DNA from: Mycobacterium sp. Aquia_216
Lineage (GTDB): Bacteria > Actinomycetota > Actinomycetes > Mycobacteriales > Mycobacteriaceae
Direction: 5' to 3'
Length of the DNA: 64,000 nt
NCBI RefSeq assembly: GCF_026723865.1
Contig: NZ_CP113529.1
Coordinates: 5,084,001-5,148,000 of the forward strand
The notes under the pieces are model-generated. The model searched no databases and was not told where the DNA came from. It worked only from the letters and a program-made list of their open reading frames with translations. Positions 17,491 to 27,234 of this stretch are shown piece by piece; positions within the stretch are counted from its first letter, which is position 1; the number at the start of each line of letters is the position of its first letter. The position numbers and the translations under genes were made by a program.

Positions 17491-17858
17491 ACAGTAACCC
17501 GGCACCGCACCACCCAACGCGCGACGACAAACTCCCAAAAGCCGTCCAAAACAACAACATTCACTACACCAATAACCAGCGAGCGACGCTAACCTGACAA
17601 GTGGCGCTCCGTAAACTTCCGACACGAAAAGCGAACGCCCCGCGCCAACGCCTTCATCCTCGATGGCGATCGCATTTTCCGCGCTAACTTCATTGACAAC
17701 CGTGGCGACCTGGTTTCGTCCGGGGCCCGGGCTTCGGGGTGGTGTGGTTTTCGCGATGTGGACCGCTCTCGTGAGCAATTCTTAGCCGTGGATGTCGGCC
17801 ACTTCCCGGCGTGGTTTGGGCGGCGAGATTTGTCGTACCCGGCTGTCATGATGTGGTT
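17491..17858. other. Gene-free stretch left of the HNH gene
   Basis: About 370 bp with no supportable coding frame. The first 100 bp are A/C-rich and unlike the neighbours. It is probably the left flank of the inserted 13E12-like unit. I see no terminal inverted repeat. Confidence 0.4.
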
Positions 17859-19109
17859 ATGTCTTCGATCGCATCCGCTGGCGCCGTGGTGGTGAGTCCT
17901 GCTGAGCGGCTTGAGGTGTTGTTCGAGGAGTTGGCGGAGTTGGCTGGTCAGCGAAACGCGATCGATGGGCGCATCGTGGAGATCGTCGCCGAGCTCGACC
18001 GCGACGAGCTGTGCGGCGCGACGGGTGCGCGCTCGGTGGCGGCGTTGGTGGCGTGGAAGCTTGGCTCGTCGTCGGCAAATGCGCACACGATCGCCACGGT
18101 GGCGCGCCGGATGGCGGAGTTTCCGCGCTGTGTGCAGGCGATGGCCCAGGGTCGGCTGTCGCTGGATCAGGTCGGGGTGATCGCGGCGCGGGCCGGCGAG
18201 GGATCCGATGAGCACTATGCGCAGCTGGCCGAGGTCGCGACGGTCAGCCAGCTGCGCACCGCGGTCAAGCTGGAACCGCGACCCCAACCCGGTCCTCGGC
18301 CCGAACCGCAGCCCTCGATCACCATGACCTCCGACGAGCAGTTCAGCTGTTGGCGGATCACACTGGGGCACCTGGATGCGGCGAAGTTCGAGGCCGCGCT
18401 GGCGTCGCATCGGGATGCGCTGATCGCCCAGTGGAAACACGACCACGGCGATGGCGAGCGCGCCTGCGATGCTGCGCCGCCGTTGCCGGGCACTGTGGAG
18501 GCGTTTATGCGTCTGGTGGAGGCGGGGTGGGATGCCGAGGCGGCCCGCCGCCCCCACGGGCAGCACACCACTGTGGTGGTGCATGTCGATGTGGCCCGGC
18601 ACGTTGCGGCGTTGCATCTGGGTCCGCTGCTCACCGACGCCGAACGCCGATACCTGACCTGTGATGCCACCTGTGAAGTCTGGTTCGAACGTGACGGCGA
18701 GCCCGTTGGCGCCGGGCGGGTGACCCGCACCGTCAACCGGCGGCTTCGCCGCGCGCTCGAGCACCGCCACCCCACCTGCGCGGTCCCCGGCTGTGGGGCG
18801 ACCCGCGGTCTGCACGCCCACCACATCCGGCACTGGGAGGACGGCGGCCTGACCGAGTTGGCCAACCTGGTGCTGGTCTGCCCCTATCACCACCGGTTGC
18901 ACCACCGCGGCGTCATCACCATCACCGGCCCCGCAGACCATCTCATGGTCACCGACAACGCCGGGCAACCCCTTGAAGCAGGATCACTCGCGCGCCCACC
19001 CAACCGTCCCCCGCCCGCGGTCCCACCATGGCCCGGGCCCACCGGCGAACGCGCCCACTGGTGGTGGTACCAACCCTTCCAACCCCAACCACCACCAACA
19101 AAAAACTAG
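17859..19109 (+). CDS. DUF222 / HNH endonuclease signature protein (13E12 repeat family)
   Basis: A 416-residue member of the mycobacterial 13E12 family: a helical DUF222 region (residues about 10-300) and a C-terminal HNH motif. The latter is made of CAVPGCGATRGLHAHHI, HWEDGG, NLVLVCPYHHRLHHRG, with zinc-type cysteines and His-Asn-His residues present. The family is multicopy in mycobacteria; in M. tuberculosis REP13E12 copies serve as phiRv1 attachment sites. The start at 17859 (MSSIASAG) is chosen because an upstream extension does not fit the family. The gene is inserted between the steroid dehydrogenase and the transporter and is flanked by repeats. Activity is unproven. Confidence 0.9.
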   Translation: MSSIASAGAVVVSPAERLEVLFEELAELAGQRNAIDGRIVEIVAELDRDELCGATGARSVAALVAWKLGSSSANAHTIATVARRMAEFPRCVQAMAQGRLSLDQVGVIAARAGEGSDEHYAQLAEVATVSQLRTAVKLEPRPQPGPRPEPQPSITMTSDEQFSCWRITLGHLDAAKFEAALASHRDALIAQWKHDHGDGERACDAAPPLPGTVEAFMRLVEAGWDAEAARRPHGQHTTVVVHVDVARHVAALHLGPLLTDAERRYLTCDATCEVWFERDGEPVGAGRVTRTVNRRLRRALEHRHPTCAVPGCGATRGLHAHHIRHWEDGGLTELANLVLVCPYHHRLHHRGVITITGPADHLMVTDNAGQPLEAGSLARPPNRPPPAVPPWPGPTGERAHWWWYQPFQPQPPPTKN

Positions 19110-19259
19110 ATAGCTCACCACCACCGCTCACACAAACACGTTGGGGCATCAAGAAATTCGTTCGCGATGCGTGCAACACCCGCAGCGCCATTCGCGCCGA
19201 CATGCCCCTAACGTCAGCCAAGCCGGGCGATGTACCAGCAGACGGAAAGCCATGCCGTC

Positions 19260-19349
19260 ATGGCCAAAGCCGGCGCCAAACGGGCAGCCAACCAGTCTCG
19301 GTAGGGCCATACGTGCGCGATCGCCATCAGGCAGGGCTAAGGTTCAAGC
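19260..19349 (+). repeat. Direct repeat, copy B (decayed dehydrogenase 3' end)
   Basis: In the dehydrogenase frame this copy reads MAKAGAKRAANQSR and a stop, matching MAKAAAKRSR-stop of the intact gene. About 50 bp of matching downstream sequence follow, up to GGTTCAAGC. It sits 31 bp before the transporter start, so the ancestral order was probably dehydrogenase, this spacer, transporter. Confidence 0.72.
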
Positions 19350-19380
19350 TCAACGGCGACGCGGAGGGCGGCACGGTCGT

Positions 19381-20532
19381 ATGAACACCGAATTCACGCT
19401 GACTCAGAAACGTGCCCTCGCGGTTTTGACGCTGATCGCGCTGTTGTTCGGCGCTTACTTCCTGCGCGACTATTTCGTGCTGATCGTGGTGGCCGCGGTC
19501 GGCGCGTACCTGTTCACGCCGTTGTTCAATTGGTTCAACCGGCGCCTCGGCACCGGCTTGTCGGCCGCGTGCACCTTGTTGTCGGCACTGGCCGCCGTGA
19601 TCGCGCCGGTCGGCCTTTTTATCGTCTTGGCCGTCGTCCAGATCTCCCGCATGCTCGACAGCATTTCCGGGTGGGTCAAGACCACCGACCTGAGCGGGCT
19701 CGGCGATAAGATCTTGCACATCGTCAACGACCTTGCGGCCCGAGTTCCCTTCCTGCACATCACGATCAATGCGGAAATGCTGCGAAAAGCGATGATCACC
19801 GGCGCGCAGGATGTCGGGCAGTGGCTCCTGCAAACCTTACAGGGCGCGGCGGGAAGCGTCTTCGGCGCCATTGCCTACGGGATCATCTTTCTCTACGTCT
19901 TTCTCGCGCTGCTGGTGCACCGGGAGAAGTTGCGCACGTTGATCGGTCAGCTCAACCCGCTCGGTGAAGAAGTCACAGACCTATACCTGAAGAAGACCGG
20001 TGCAATGGTGCGCGGCACCGTGTTCGGCCAGTTCGTCATCGCGTTATGCCAAGGTGTCGCGGGAGCCGGGTCGATCTACGTCGCCGGATTCCACCACGGA
20101 TTCTTCATTTTCGCGATTCTGCTCACGGCCCTGTCGATCATTCCGTTGGGCGGCGGGATCGTGACGATTCCATTCGGCATCGGAATGATCTTCTACGGCA
20201 ACATCTTCGGCGGCGCGTTCGTGATTCTGTGGCATCTGCTGGTGGTCACCAACATCGACAACTTCTTACGCCCGGTCCTGGTACCGCGGGACGCCCGGCT
20301 GAATTCGGCGCTGATGCTGCTGTCGGTTTTCGCCGGCATCGCCATGTTCGGCCCCTGGGGCATCGTCATCGGGCCGGTACTGATGATCCTGATCGTCACG
20401 ACCATCGACGTATACCTGGCGGTCTACAAGGGCGTCGAGCTGGTGAAGCCGGACGACAAACCACCTGCGCGCGTCCCCTGGCTGCCGCGCCGGAAGGCGA
20501 AGGAGTCAGAGGTTAAGTCAGCCGCTCAGTGA
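19381..20532 (+). CDS. AI-2E family transporter (UPF0118)
   Basis: A 383-residue integral membrane protein with about seven to eight spans. Two N-terminal spans (LAVLTLIALLFGAYFL, LIVVAAVGAYLF) precede a periplasmic or cytosolic domain (about 90-150). The C-terminal half has the family hallmark region IIPLGGGIVTIPFGIG and FLRPVLVPRDARLNSALMLL. Family members export autoinducer-2, Na+/H+ or auxin-like solutes; the mycobacterial substrate is unknown. The ATG at 19381 follows GGAGGG at about 11 nt. It corresponds to Rv1101c. Its end overlaps the convergent dienelactone hydrolase gene by 20 bp. Confidence 0.92.
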   Translation: MNTEFTLTQKRALAVLTLIALLFGAYFLRDYFVLIVVAAVGAYLFTPLFNWFNRRLGTGLSAACTLLSALAAVIAPVGLFIVLAVVQISRMLDSISGWVKTTDLSGLGDKILHIVNDLAARVPFLHITINAEMLRKAMITGAQDVGQWLLQTLQGAAGSVFGAIAYGIIFLYVFLALLVHREKLRTLIGQLNPLGEEVTDLYLKKTGAMVRGTVFGQFVIALCQGVAGAGSIYVAGFHHGFFIFAILLTALSIIPLGGGIVTIPFGIGMIFYGNIFGGAFVILWHLLVVTNIDNFLRPVLVPRDARLNSALMLLSVFAGIAMFGPWGIVIGPVLMILIVTTIDVYLAVYKGVELVKPDDKPPARVPWLPRRKAKESEVKSAAQ

Positions 20533-21310
20533 GGAATTCGACGACCCGCTTGCGGGCCTCGTAAGCAGGATGGCCGTCGACCTCGCGGACCTCGTCGGTG
20601 AGCACCGAGTGCGCAGCCTTACCGAAACCGTGTGCGTTGCCCGGGCGCGAATCGATCTCGATCACCTCGAACGCGTCGCCAAGGCGCTCCTTGAGCGCGC
20701 TGAATCGGTCACGCGGGGACATCCGGTCCTCGCTGAATCGCAAACCCAGGGCGCACAAGCCTTCGCTGGCAGCGCGATTGGCGATCGTGGTGATTTCGGA
20801 TTCACTGAGCCCGGTGTCGCCGCGCCGGGTCGCACCGAGCGGCAACGGTACCGACGGCTGGCTGAGCACCGGGGCCAGCACGCTGTCGTCGACCGCGGCC
20901 GCCAGCGCGAAACCGCCGGTGAAGCAGTTGCCGATCACGCCCACGCCCTTGCCCGGCGTCGACGCCTTGAGGTCACGGGCCAACGCACGCAGGAATAGCG
21001 ATACCGGCCGCTGCTTGTTCGTCGCGAAGGCGGCGAATTCCTTTGCCACACAAGCTCGCGCGACGACCGCCGTTGTGTAGCCGGCTGTCTTCGGCTTGCC
21101 CGGCTCGCCGAACAGTGACGGCATGGCGACAGTGAAGCCGTTGTCCACCAGGTGATTACCCAGGCCCAGCACGCCGGGATGGATTCCGGGTATCTCGGGT
21201 ATCAGCACCACGCCCGGACCGCTGCCCTTGCGATAGACGTCATGGGTGTAGCCGTCACCGGTGAACGGTGCCGACACCCATCCGGACAGGTCTGCTTCGG
21301 GTGCTGTCAC
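20513..21310 (-). CDS. Dienelactone hydrolase family protein
   Basis: A 265-residue alpha/beta hydrolase with a cysteine nucleophile motif GNCFTGG (residues about 121-127) in place of GxSxG, as in dienelactone hydrolases. An active-site His is probable in the NAHGFGKAAH region near the C-terminus. Such enzymes cleave lactones or small esters; the substrate is not predictable. GTG at 21310 is supported by AGGAG 8 nt upstream. It lies 11 bp downstream of the DUF4245 gene, probably an operon. Confidence 0.88.
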   Translation of the reverse strand: MTAPEADLSGWVSAPFTGDGYTHDVYRKGSGPGVVLIPEIPGIHPGVLGLGNHLVDNGFTVAMPSLFGEPGKPKTAGYTTAVVARACVAKEFAAFATNKQRPVSLFLRALARDLKASTPGKGVGVIGNCFTGGFALAAAVDDSVLAPVLSQPSVPLPLGATRRGDTGLSESEITTIANRAASEGLCALGLRFSEDRMSPRDRFSALKERLGDAFEVIEIDSRPGNAHGFGKAAHSVLTDEVREVDGHPAYEARKRVVEFLTERLT

Positions 21311-21321
21311 GCGAGTCGCTC

Positions 21322-21993
21322 CTATCGACCGGTCGGCAGGGGCGACTGCAACTGCGTCGCCGCCGCCAGCGTACGGAACTGATCGGTATTTCCGGCACCA
21401 GTGATCGCGATCTGGGTGACGCCGCCCGGGCTGGTCAGCTTGGTGGTCCACACCGGCTCGGCATCGGCAGCACTGTCACCGGAACCGCGATAGACGATCC
21501 AGTTGGTGCCCGCGACGTCGACCGTTCCGGTCGGATACGCCGACGGATGGATGGAACGGACCAGCTTGTCCTCGTCGGCGTTGCTCTGCGTGAGGCTCAC
21601 ATACATTCCGGTCGGGCCGATGTACCCGACGGTCGAAGTGGCCGCGTTCAGCCGCTGACCATTGGCCGTCCGCCCACTCTCGATACCGCCGCGGCCGCCG
21701 GAGTTGGGCTGCCAGCCGGCGGGCAACTGGGGCAACCGGATGGGAAAGCCCAGCGTCTGAGCATCCGCGCGCAGCGCCGCCGCCGCGTCGTAGGACGGGA
21801 TTGTGCCCTTGTTCGCCCCGGTCGGCCGGAAAGAACACATCCCGACCATGCCGGCCAGCAGGATGCATCCGATCACCAGCGGGGCCAGCGACCAGAACAT
21901 GTCGCGACCGTCCTGGAGCAGCCGCGGTTTGGCCGGCCGGGGCGCCGGTGACGGCTCACCGGCCAGGTCGGCGTGGGGCTGCTCGTCGGTCAC
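21322..21993 (-). CDS. DUF4245 domain-containing membrane-anchored protein
   Basis: A 223-residue protein homologous to Rv1100: a Pro-rich cytoplasmic N-terminus, one transmembrane segment (residues about 35-53, [17 protein letters not shown]), then an extracytoplasmic DUF4245 domain. The domain has [14 protein letters not shown] and [16 protein letters not shown]. No enzymatic motif is visible. The start is GTG at 21993 (VTDEQPHAD). It is divergent from glpX, with 80 bp between the starts. Confidence 0.88.
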   Translation of the reverse strand: MTDEQPHADLAGEPSPAPRPAKPRLLQDGRDMFWSLAPLVIGCILLAGMVGMCSFRPTGANKGTIPSYDAAAALRADAQTLGFPIRLPQLPAGWQPNSGGRGGIESGRTANGQRLNAATSTVGYIGPTGMYVSLTQSNADEDKLVRSIHPSAYPTGTVDVAGTNWIVYRGSGDSAADAEPVWTTKLTSPGGVTQIAITGAGNTDQFRTLAAATQLQSPLPTGR

Positions 21994-22073
21994 CCCTCGA
22001 GTATCCCAGTCCGCCGTCAACAGCCACAGCCCAGATCCAGCGGACCGATCTGCTTCTGGGAGAATCAGCAACC

Positions 22074-23159
22074 ATGACAGCATCGGGCGGATCCGGTTCG
22101 TCGTCCACCGCGACCTCGGGCCCCGAGCCGCAGGTACGGGCGCGCCGCGAAGCCCCAGACCGCAACCTGGCCCTGGAACTGGTACGGGTCACCGAGGCCG
22201 GCGCGATGGCCGCCGGCCGCTGGGTGGGTCGTGGTGACAAGGAGGGCGGCGACGGCGCGGCCGTCGACGCGATCCGCGAGCTGGTCAACTCGGTGTCGAT
22301 GCGCGGTGTGGTCGTGATCGGCGAGGGCGAGAAAGACGAAGCTCCGATGTTGTTCAACGGCGAGGAGGTCGGCAACGGCGACGGGCCGGAGTGCGATTTC
22401 GCCGTCGACCCGGTGGATGGCACCACGCTGATGAGCAAGGGCATGCCCAACGCCATTTCGGTGCTGGCCGTCGCCGATCGCGGTGCGATGTTCGACCCCT
22501 CGGCGGTGTTCTACATGAACAAGATCGCCGTCGGACCCGACGCCGCGCACGTGCTGGACATCACCGCGCCCATCGCCGACAACATCCGCGAGGTCGCGAA
22601 GGTCAAGAGCTTGTCGGTGCGGGACATGACCGTGTGCATCCTGGACCGCCCCCGGCACGCTCAGCTCATTCAGGACGTGCGCGACACCGGAGCGCGCATC
22701 CGGCTGATCACCGACGGCGACGTCGCCGGCGCGATCTCCACGTGTCGGCCGGGCTCGGGCACCGACATGCTGGCCGGGATCGGCGGTACCCCGGAAGGCA
22801 TCATCGCCGCCGCGGCGATCCGGTGTATGGGCGGGGCCATCCAGGCGCAACTGGCGCCGCGCGATGACGCCGAACGCCGCAAGGCGCTCGACGCCGGTTA
22901 CGACCTGGACCAGATCCTGACCACCAGAGATCTGGTCTCCGGCGAGAACGTCTTCTTCTGCGCGACCGGGGTGACCGACGGTGACCTGCTGCAGGGTGTG
23001 CACTACTCCCCCGGCGGTTGCACGACGCAATCGATCGTGATGCGCTCGAAGTCGGGCACCGTCCGGATGATCGAGGCCTACCACCGCCTTTCGAAGCTCA
23101 ACGAATACTCCGCGATCGACTTCACCGGCGACAGCACCGCTGCCTATCCCCTGCCGTAA
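22074..23159 (+). CDS. glpX: Class II fructose-1,6-bisphosphatase
   Basis: A 361-residue GlpX, the only recognised type of FBPase in mycobacteria, converting fructose-1,6-bisphosphate to fructose-6-phosphate in gluconeogenesis. Metal- and phosphate-binding motifs are [21 protein letters not shown] and [13 protein letters not shown] Ser/Gly/Thr-rich N-terminal extension of about 25 residues precedes the core, so a later start is possible. fumC follows after 35 bp in the same direction. Rv1099c is the counterpart. Confidence 0.95.
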   Translation: MTASGGSGSSSTATSGPEPQVRARREAPDRNLALELVRVTEAGAMAAGRWVGRGDKEGGDGAAVDAIRELVNSVSMRGVVVIGEGEKDEAPMLFNGEEVGNGDGPECDFAVDPVDGTTLMSKGMPNAISVLAVADRGAMFDPSAVFYMNKIAVGPDAAHVLDITAPIADNIREVAKVKSLSVRDMTVCILDRPRHAQLIQDVRDTGARIRLITDGDVAGAISTCRPGSGTDMLAGIGGTPEGIIAAAAIRCMGGAIQAQLAPRDDAERRKALDAGYDLDQILTTRDLVSGENVFFCATGVTDGDLLQGVHYSPGGCTTQSIVMRSKSGTVRMIEAYHRLSKLNEYSAIDFTGDSTAAYPLP

Positions 23160-23194
23160 CCGCGATAGCACCCCCAACGAAGAGGAACTGATTC

Positions 23195-24598
23195 ATGGCC
23201 GAAAGCGGCGAATATCGCATCGAGCACGACACTATGGGCGAGGTACGCGTACCCGCAAAAGCGTTGTGGCGAGCCCAAACCCAGCGCGCGGTGGAGAATT
23301 TTCCGATTTCGGGCCGGGGCCTCGAGCGCACCCAGATCCGCGCTTTGGGACTGCTGAAGGGCGCCTGCGCGAAGGTGAACGCCGACCTCGGGCTGCTAGC
23401 GCCGGAGAAAGCCGACGCGATCATCGCGGCGGCGGCCGAGATCGCCGACGGACTCCACGATGACCAGTTCCCGATCGACGTCTTCCAGACCGGCTCGGGC
23501 ACCAGCTCCAACATGAACACCAACGAGGTGATCGCATCCATCGCGGCCGCCAACGGCGTCACGGTGCACCCGAACGACGACGTCAACATGTCGCAGTCGT
23601 CCAATGACACCTTTCCGACCGCAACCCACATCGCGGCCACCGAAGCCGCTGTCCGGCATCTGATCCCGGCGCTCGAGGTACTGCACGACGCGCTGGCAAC
23701 CAAAGCCGGCGAGTGGCACACCGTGGTCAAGTCGGGCCGCACCCACCTGATGGACGCCGTCCCGGTGACGCTCGGCCAGGAATTCAGCGGATACGCCCGC
23801 CAGATCGAGGCCGGGATCGAGCGGGTGCGTGCCACTCTGCCGCGGCTCGGCGAACTGGCTATCGGCGGAACCGCGGTGGGCACCGGGCTCAACGCTCCCG
23901 ACGGCTTCGGCCCGAAGGTGGTAGAGGCGCTGATCGCTTCGACCGGGCTATCCGAATTAAGCACGGCAGCAAACTCTTTCGAGGCACAAGCCGCGCGTGA
24001 CGGACTGGTGGAAGCGTCCGGCGCGCTGCGCACCATCGCCGTGTCGCTGACCAAGATCGCCAACGATGTCCGCTGGATGGGTTCCGGGCCGCTGACCGGC
24101 CTGGCCGAGATCCAACTCCCCGATCTGCAACCGGGTAGCTCAATCATGCCGGGCAAGGTCAATCCGGTTCTGCCAGAGGCAGTTACGCAGGTCGCCGCGC
24201 AGGTGATCGGCAACGACGCAGCGGTCGCCGTCGGCGGCTTGTCGGGCGCGTTCGAGCTCAACGTCTACATCCCGATGATGGCGCGCAACATCCTGGAATC
24301 GTTCAAGCTACTGACCAACGTCTCAAAGCTGTTCGCCGAGCGCTGCATTATCGGGTTGTCCGCCAATGTCGAGCACCTGCGCGAGTTGGCCGAATCGTCG
24401 CCGTCGATCGTGACACCCTTGAATTCGGCCATCGGCTACGAAGAAGCCGCCGCCGTGGCCAAGCAAGCGCTCAAAGAGAAGAAGACGATCCGTCAGACCG
24501 TCATCGACCGCGGATTGATCGGCGACAAGTTGTCGATCGAGGAGCTGGACCGCCGGCTTGATGTGCTGGCGATGGCCAAGGTTAAACCAACGAATTAG
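23195..24598 (+). CDS. fumC: Class II fumarate hydratase
   Basis: A 467-residue homotetrameric fumarase of the TCA cycle (fumarate to malate, iron-independent). Signature regions are [37 protein letters not shown] and the mobile catalytic loop [16 protein letters not shown] lies upstream of the ATG at 23195. Placed 35 bp after glpX, it probably shares its transcript, coupling gluconeogenesis to the TCA cycle. Rv1098c is the counterpart. Confidence 0.97.
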   Translation: MAESGEYRIEHDTMGEVRVPAKALWRAQTQRAVENFPISGRGLERTQIRALGLLKGACAKVNADLGLLAPEKADAIIAAAAEIADGLHDDQFPIDVFQTGSGTSSNMNTNEVIASIAAANGVTVHPNDDVNMSQSSNDTFPTATHIAATEAAVRHLIPALEVLHDALATKAGEWHTVVKSGRTHLMDAVPVTLGQEFSGYARQIEAGIERVRATLPRLGELAIGGTAVGTGLNAPDGFGPKVVEALIASTGLSELSTAANSFEAQAARDGLVEASGALRTIAVSLTKIANDVRWMGSGPLTGLAEIQLPDLQPGSSIMPGKVNPVLPEAVTQVAAQVIGNDAAVAVGGLSGAFELNVYIPMMARNILESFKLLTNVSKLFAERCIIGLSANVEHLRELAESSPSIVTPLNSAIGYEEAAAVAKQALKEKKTIRQTVIDRGLIGDKLSIEELDRRLDVLAMAKVKPTN

Positions 24599-24614
24599 GT
24601 GGGGTGGTTCTGTA

Positions 24615-25625
24615 ATGACGGTTCCTCCGGGCGGTCCCTACGGTCAGGATCCGTACGGAGCGAATCCGTATGGGCAGGGCCCCTATTGGGGTGGGCCGCC
24701 ACAAGGCGGTCCACCCCCGTATCCGCAGGGCGGTCCCTACCCGGGGCCACAGGGTGGTCCCTATTCGGGGCCGCAGAGCGGCCCGTACCCGTACCCGCCG
24801 ACCGGGCCGTTCCCCAACCCGTCGGGCGGTGCGGATCCCTCCGCACCCGGCTACCCGGGGCAGCAGTTTCCCCCTGGGTGGCCGCCCGGCTCCTACCCGC
24901 CCGGACCACCGCCGAATGGGCCCCGGTCGAACATGCCATGGCTGATCGTCGCCGGTATCGCGGTGCTCGGCGTCATCGCGCTGGTGGTGATTCTGGTACT
25001 CAGCCTGGGCAACGAACCCAAGTCCCCCAAGGCCGGCCCCTCCTCTTCGAGCGCACCGACGTCGCAGCCCAGCGATTCGGGACAGACCGCAAGCGATTGC
25101 ACGCCCAATGTGTCCGGCGGCGACAAGCCCGCGGGGGGCGCCCCGATCAGGGCGGGCAAGTTGTCGTTCCCGGCCAACGCGGCACCCGGATGGCTGCCGT
25201 TCTCGGACGACCAGACCCCCAATCTTATTGGCGCGGTGGGGCTGGCGCAGGAGGTGCCGGGCGCCAACCAGTGGGTGATGCAGGCCGAGGTCGCCGTCAG
25301 CAACTTCGTCCCCAGCATGGACGTCACCGCGCAGGCAGCGAAGTTGATGAATTGCGTGGCCGAAGGCCCGGGCTATTCGAACGCCTCACCGACGCTGGGC
25401 CCGATCAAGAAGTCGTCGATCACGATTGAGGGAGTCAAGGCCGCCCGGGTGGACGCCGACGTCACGATCGCCGACCCCGCCCGCAATGTGAAGGGCGACT
25501 CCGTGGTCATCATCGCGGTCGACACCAAGCCGGTCACCATCTTCCTGGGCGCAACGCCGATCGGCGACGCGGCCTCGGCAGGACTGCTCAACCAGGTGAT
25601 CGGGTCGCTGAAGGTCTCCAAGTAA
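24615..25625 (+). CDS. Gly/Pro/Tyr-rich single-span membrane protein (Rv1097c-like)
   Basis: A 336-residue protein. Residues 1-105 are low-complexity PYGQ/GGPYPGPQ repeats, followed by one transmembrane helix (about 108-130, WLIVAGIAVLGVIALVVILV). A Ser/Pro linker and an extracytoplasmic domain of about 180 residues complete it. The outer domain has no catalytic motif I recognise. The architecture is common among mycobacterial envelope proteins. The ATG at 24615 is 16 bp after fumC, so cotranscription is likely. Confidence 0.85.
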   Translation: MTVPPGGPYGQDPYGANPYGQGPYWGGPPQGGPPPYPQGGPYPGPQGGPYSGPQSGPYPYPPTGPFPNPSGGADPSAPGYPGQQFPPGWPPGSYPPGPPPNGPRSNMPWLIVAGIAVLGVIALVVILVLSLGNEPKSPKAGPSSSSAPTSQPSDSGQTASDCTPNVSGGDKPAGGAPIRAGKLSFPANAAPGWLPFSDDQTPNLIGAVGLAQEVPGANQWVMQAEVAVSNFVPSMDVTAQAAKLMNCVAEGPGYSNASPTLGPIKKSSITIEGVKAARVDADVTIADPARNVKGDSVVIIAVDTKPVTIFLGATPIGDAASAGLLNQVIGSLKVSK

Positions 25626-25647
25626 CACCGCCGGCGCCGTGACAGGT

Positions 25648-27210
25648 CTAGGCCGGACTCGCGGGCGCCGAGACGTGCGTGGCTTCGGAGCGGCCACGCA
25701 GCACGGTGGAATAGCACCCCGCCCAGTACCCCCGCTCGGTCTCGTCGGCTCGGTCGATGGCCCCTGCCGAGCACAGGATCCGCCGATCCGAGGTCTTGGC
25801 GAGGTCCGCCAGCCGGGCGGCCTCGTTGACCGCGTCGCCGATTACCGTGTATTCATAGCGGTTTTCGGCACCGATGTTGCCGGCGAAAACACGGCCCGCC
25901 GAAACCCCGATCCCGAAATCAACCACGGGCAGCCGGCGCAGTTGGGTGCCCAGCGCGCGGGCGGTGGCCAGCGCCGCCGAGGCCGGCTCGCCCGTGCGCA
26001 GCGGCGCCCCGAAGATCGCCAGCGCGGCGTCGCCCGCGAATTTGTTGATCAGGCCTTGGTGTTCGTCGACGGCCTCGACGACGATCCGGAAGAAGTCGTT
26101 GAGCACGTCGGCAACCTCTTGGGGCGGACGGCTTTCCGCAAGCCGAGTCGAGCCCACCAAATCGATGAACAGGACCGCCGCCTCGACGACATCGCCGGAC
26201 AGCGATGCGCCTTCTTCGATGGCGCGCTGGGCAACGTCGGCACCGACATGGCGCCCGAACAGGTCGCGCAATCGGTCGCGCTCGGCCAACCCGGCCACCA
26301 TTCGGTTGAATCCCGTTTGCAGACGCCCGATTTGGGACCGTTCGTAGGCGCCGACGGTCGTGTCGATGTGGCCGCGTTCGACCTGCGCCATCGCGTCGAC
26401 GACTTCGCCGATCGGATCCGAAATGGAGCGCGATGTCAGGATCATCGTGGGCAGCCCGAGCAGCAGCGCGGCCAGCGAGACCACCAGAATGGGCACGTCC
26501 AACGAGGCGGACTTCTGAATCAGCCAGCCGTACGAGCGCAGCGTAACCAGGGCTGCCACGACGCCGATCGGAAGTGCGCTGACCAGAAACCAGAGCATGA
26601 CCAGCCGCGCGAATACCCCCGGGACTGACAGCCGAGGCTCGAGCCCTCGGGTCGCCTCACCCATGATGGGACGCAGGGTGCGTTGCGCGAGCAGCATTCC
26701 CGTGCCCGCGGCCGCCGGTCCACCCAGCAGCACACCGAGCACCATCGGCAACAACAGCGCGGCGCCGCCGTCGAGATTGAGCAACACAAAGATGCCGCCG
26801 GCCAAGCCCCAGGCCACGAGCAGGATCGCCGTTTGGCGGCCCGCGAGTTTCATCGCGGTTTCCCGCTGCGCCGTGGTGGGTTCTTGGCCGGCGGCATACC
26901 AGCGCAGGGTCGGAGCAAGGCTGAACAAACCCGACACCGCGACGCCGATGATTCCCAGCAATACCAGCGCGACGACTATGACCGTGTCTTTTTCCGCGAA
27001 GACGACGCTGGTGGCGGCGGACGTGTGCCCCCGGAGCGGAATCAGAATGGCGGCGACGTCGATGACGGCGATGATGTAGGACAGGGCAAGGTCGACCGCG
27101 TATTCGATCGATAGCCGGCGGGCCGACTTGCGCTGCGGTGTCGCGGATGTCGCCGCCGGCTCGCGCGAACACCGCGCACCCCGACCGCGCAGGCCGTCCG
27201 CTTTGATCAC
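25648..27210 (-). CDS. Membrane-bound class III adenylate cyclase with HAMP domain
   Basis: A 520-residue protein of the Rv1318c-Rv1320c/Rv3645 type: six predicted membrane helices (between about 38 and 258), a HAMP segment (about 260-315) and a class III catalytic domain. The site looks complete: metal-binding Asp350 (FIDLVGST) and Asp394 (FAGDA), ATP-selecting Lys390 and Asp459, and transition-state Asn462 and Arg466 (IGDAVNEAAR). It should make cAMP from ATP under membrane control. The GTG at 27210 lies 6 nt from a -10 TACCTT, suggesting a leaderless mRNA. It is convergent with the Rv1097c-like gene. Confidence 0.94.
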   Translation of the reverse strand: MIKADGLRGRGARCSREPAATSATPQRKSARRLSIEYAVDLALSYIIAVIDVAAILIPLRGHTSAATSVVFAEKDTVIVVALVLLGIIGVAVSGLFSLAPTLRWYAAGQEPTTAQRETAMKLAGRQTAILLVAWGLAGGIFVLLNLDGGAALLLPMVLGVLLGGPAAAGTGMLLAQRTLRPIMGEATRGLEPRLSVPGVFARLVMLWFLVSALPIGVVAALVTLRSYGWLIQKSASLDVPILVVSLAALLLGLPTMILTSRSISDPIGEVVDAMAQVERGHIDTTVGAYERSQIGRLQTGFNRMVAGLAERDRLRDLFGRHVGADVAQRAIEEGASLSGDVVEAAVLFIDLVGSTRLAESRPPQEVADVLNDFFRIVVEAVDEHQGLINKFAGDAALAIFGAPLRTGEPASAALATARALGTQLRRLPVVDFGIGVSAGRVFAGNIGAENRYEYTVIGDAVNEAARLADLAKTSDRRILCSAGAIDRADETERGYWAGCYSTVLRGRSEATHVSAPASPA

Positions 27211-27216
27211 CGTATA

Positions 27217-27222
27217 AAGGTA
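27217..27222 (-). promoter_or_regulatory. -10 element for leaderless cyclase transcript
   Basis: TACCTT on the minus strand fits TANNNT and is 6 nt from the GTG start of the cyclase gene, with no Shine-Dalgarno in between. Confidence 0.5.
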
Positions 27223-27234
27223 GCGGCGCGGCGC

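Noticed and set aside
17589..18968. 459-codon frame antisense to the DUF222/HNH gene
   Set aside because: It is a G+C-driven shadow; the sense strand carries an intact HNH domain.
22065..23177. 370-codon frame antisense to glpX
   Set aside because: glpX is intact with all motifs; the antisense frame is a composition artefact.
23122..24261. 379-codon frame antisense to fumC
   Set aside because: It is a shadow of fumC; low-complexity Ser/Ala composition typical of antisense reading in high-G+C DNA.
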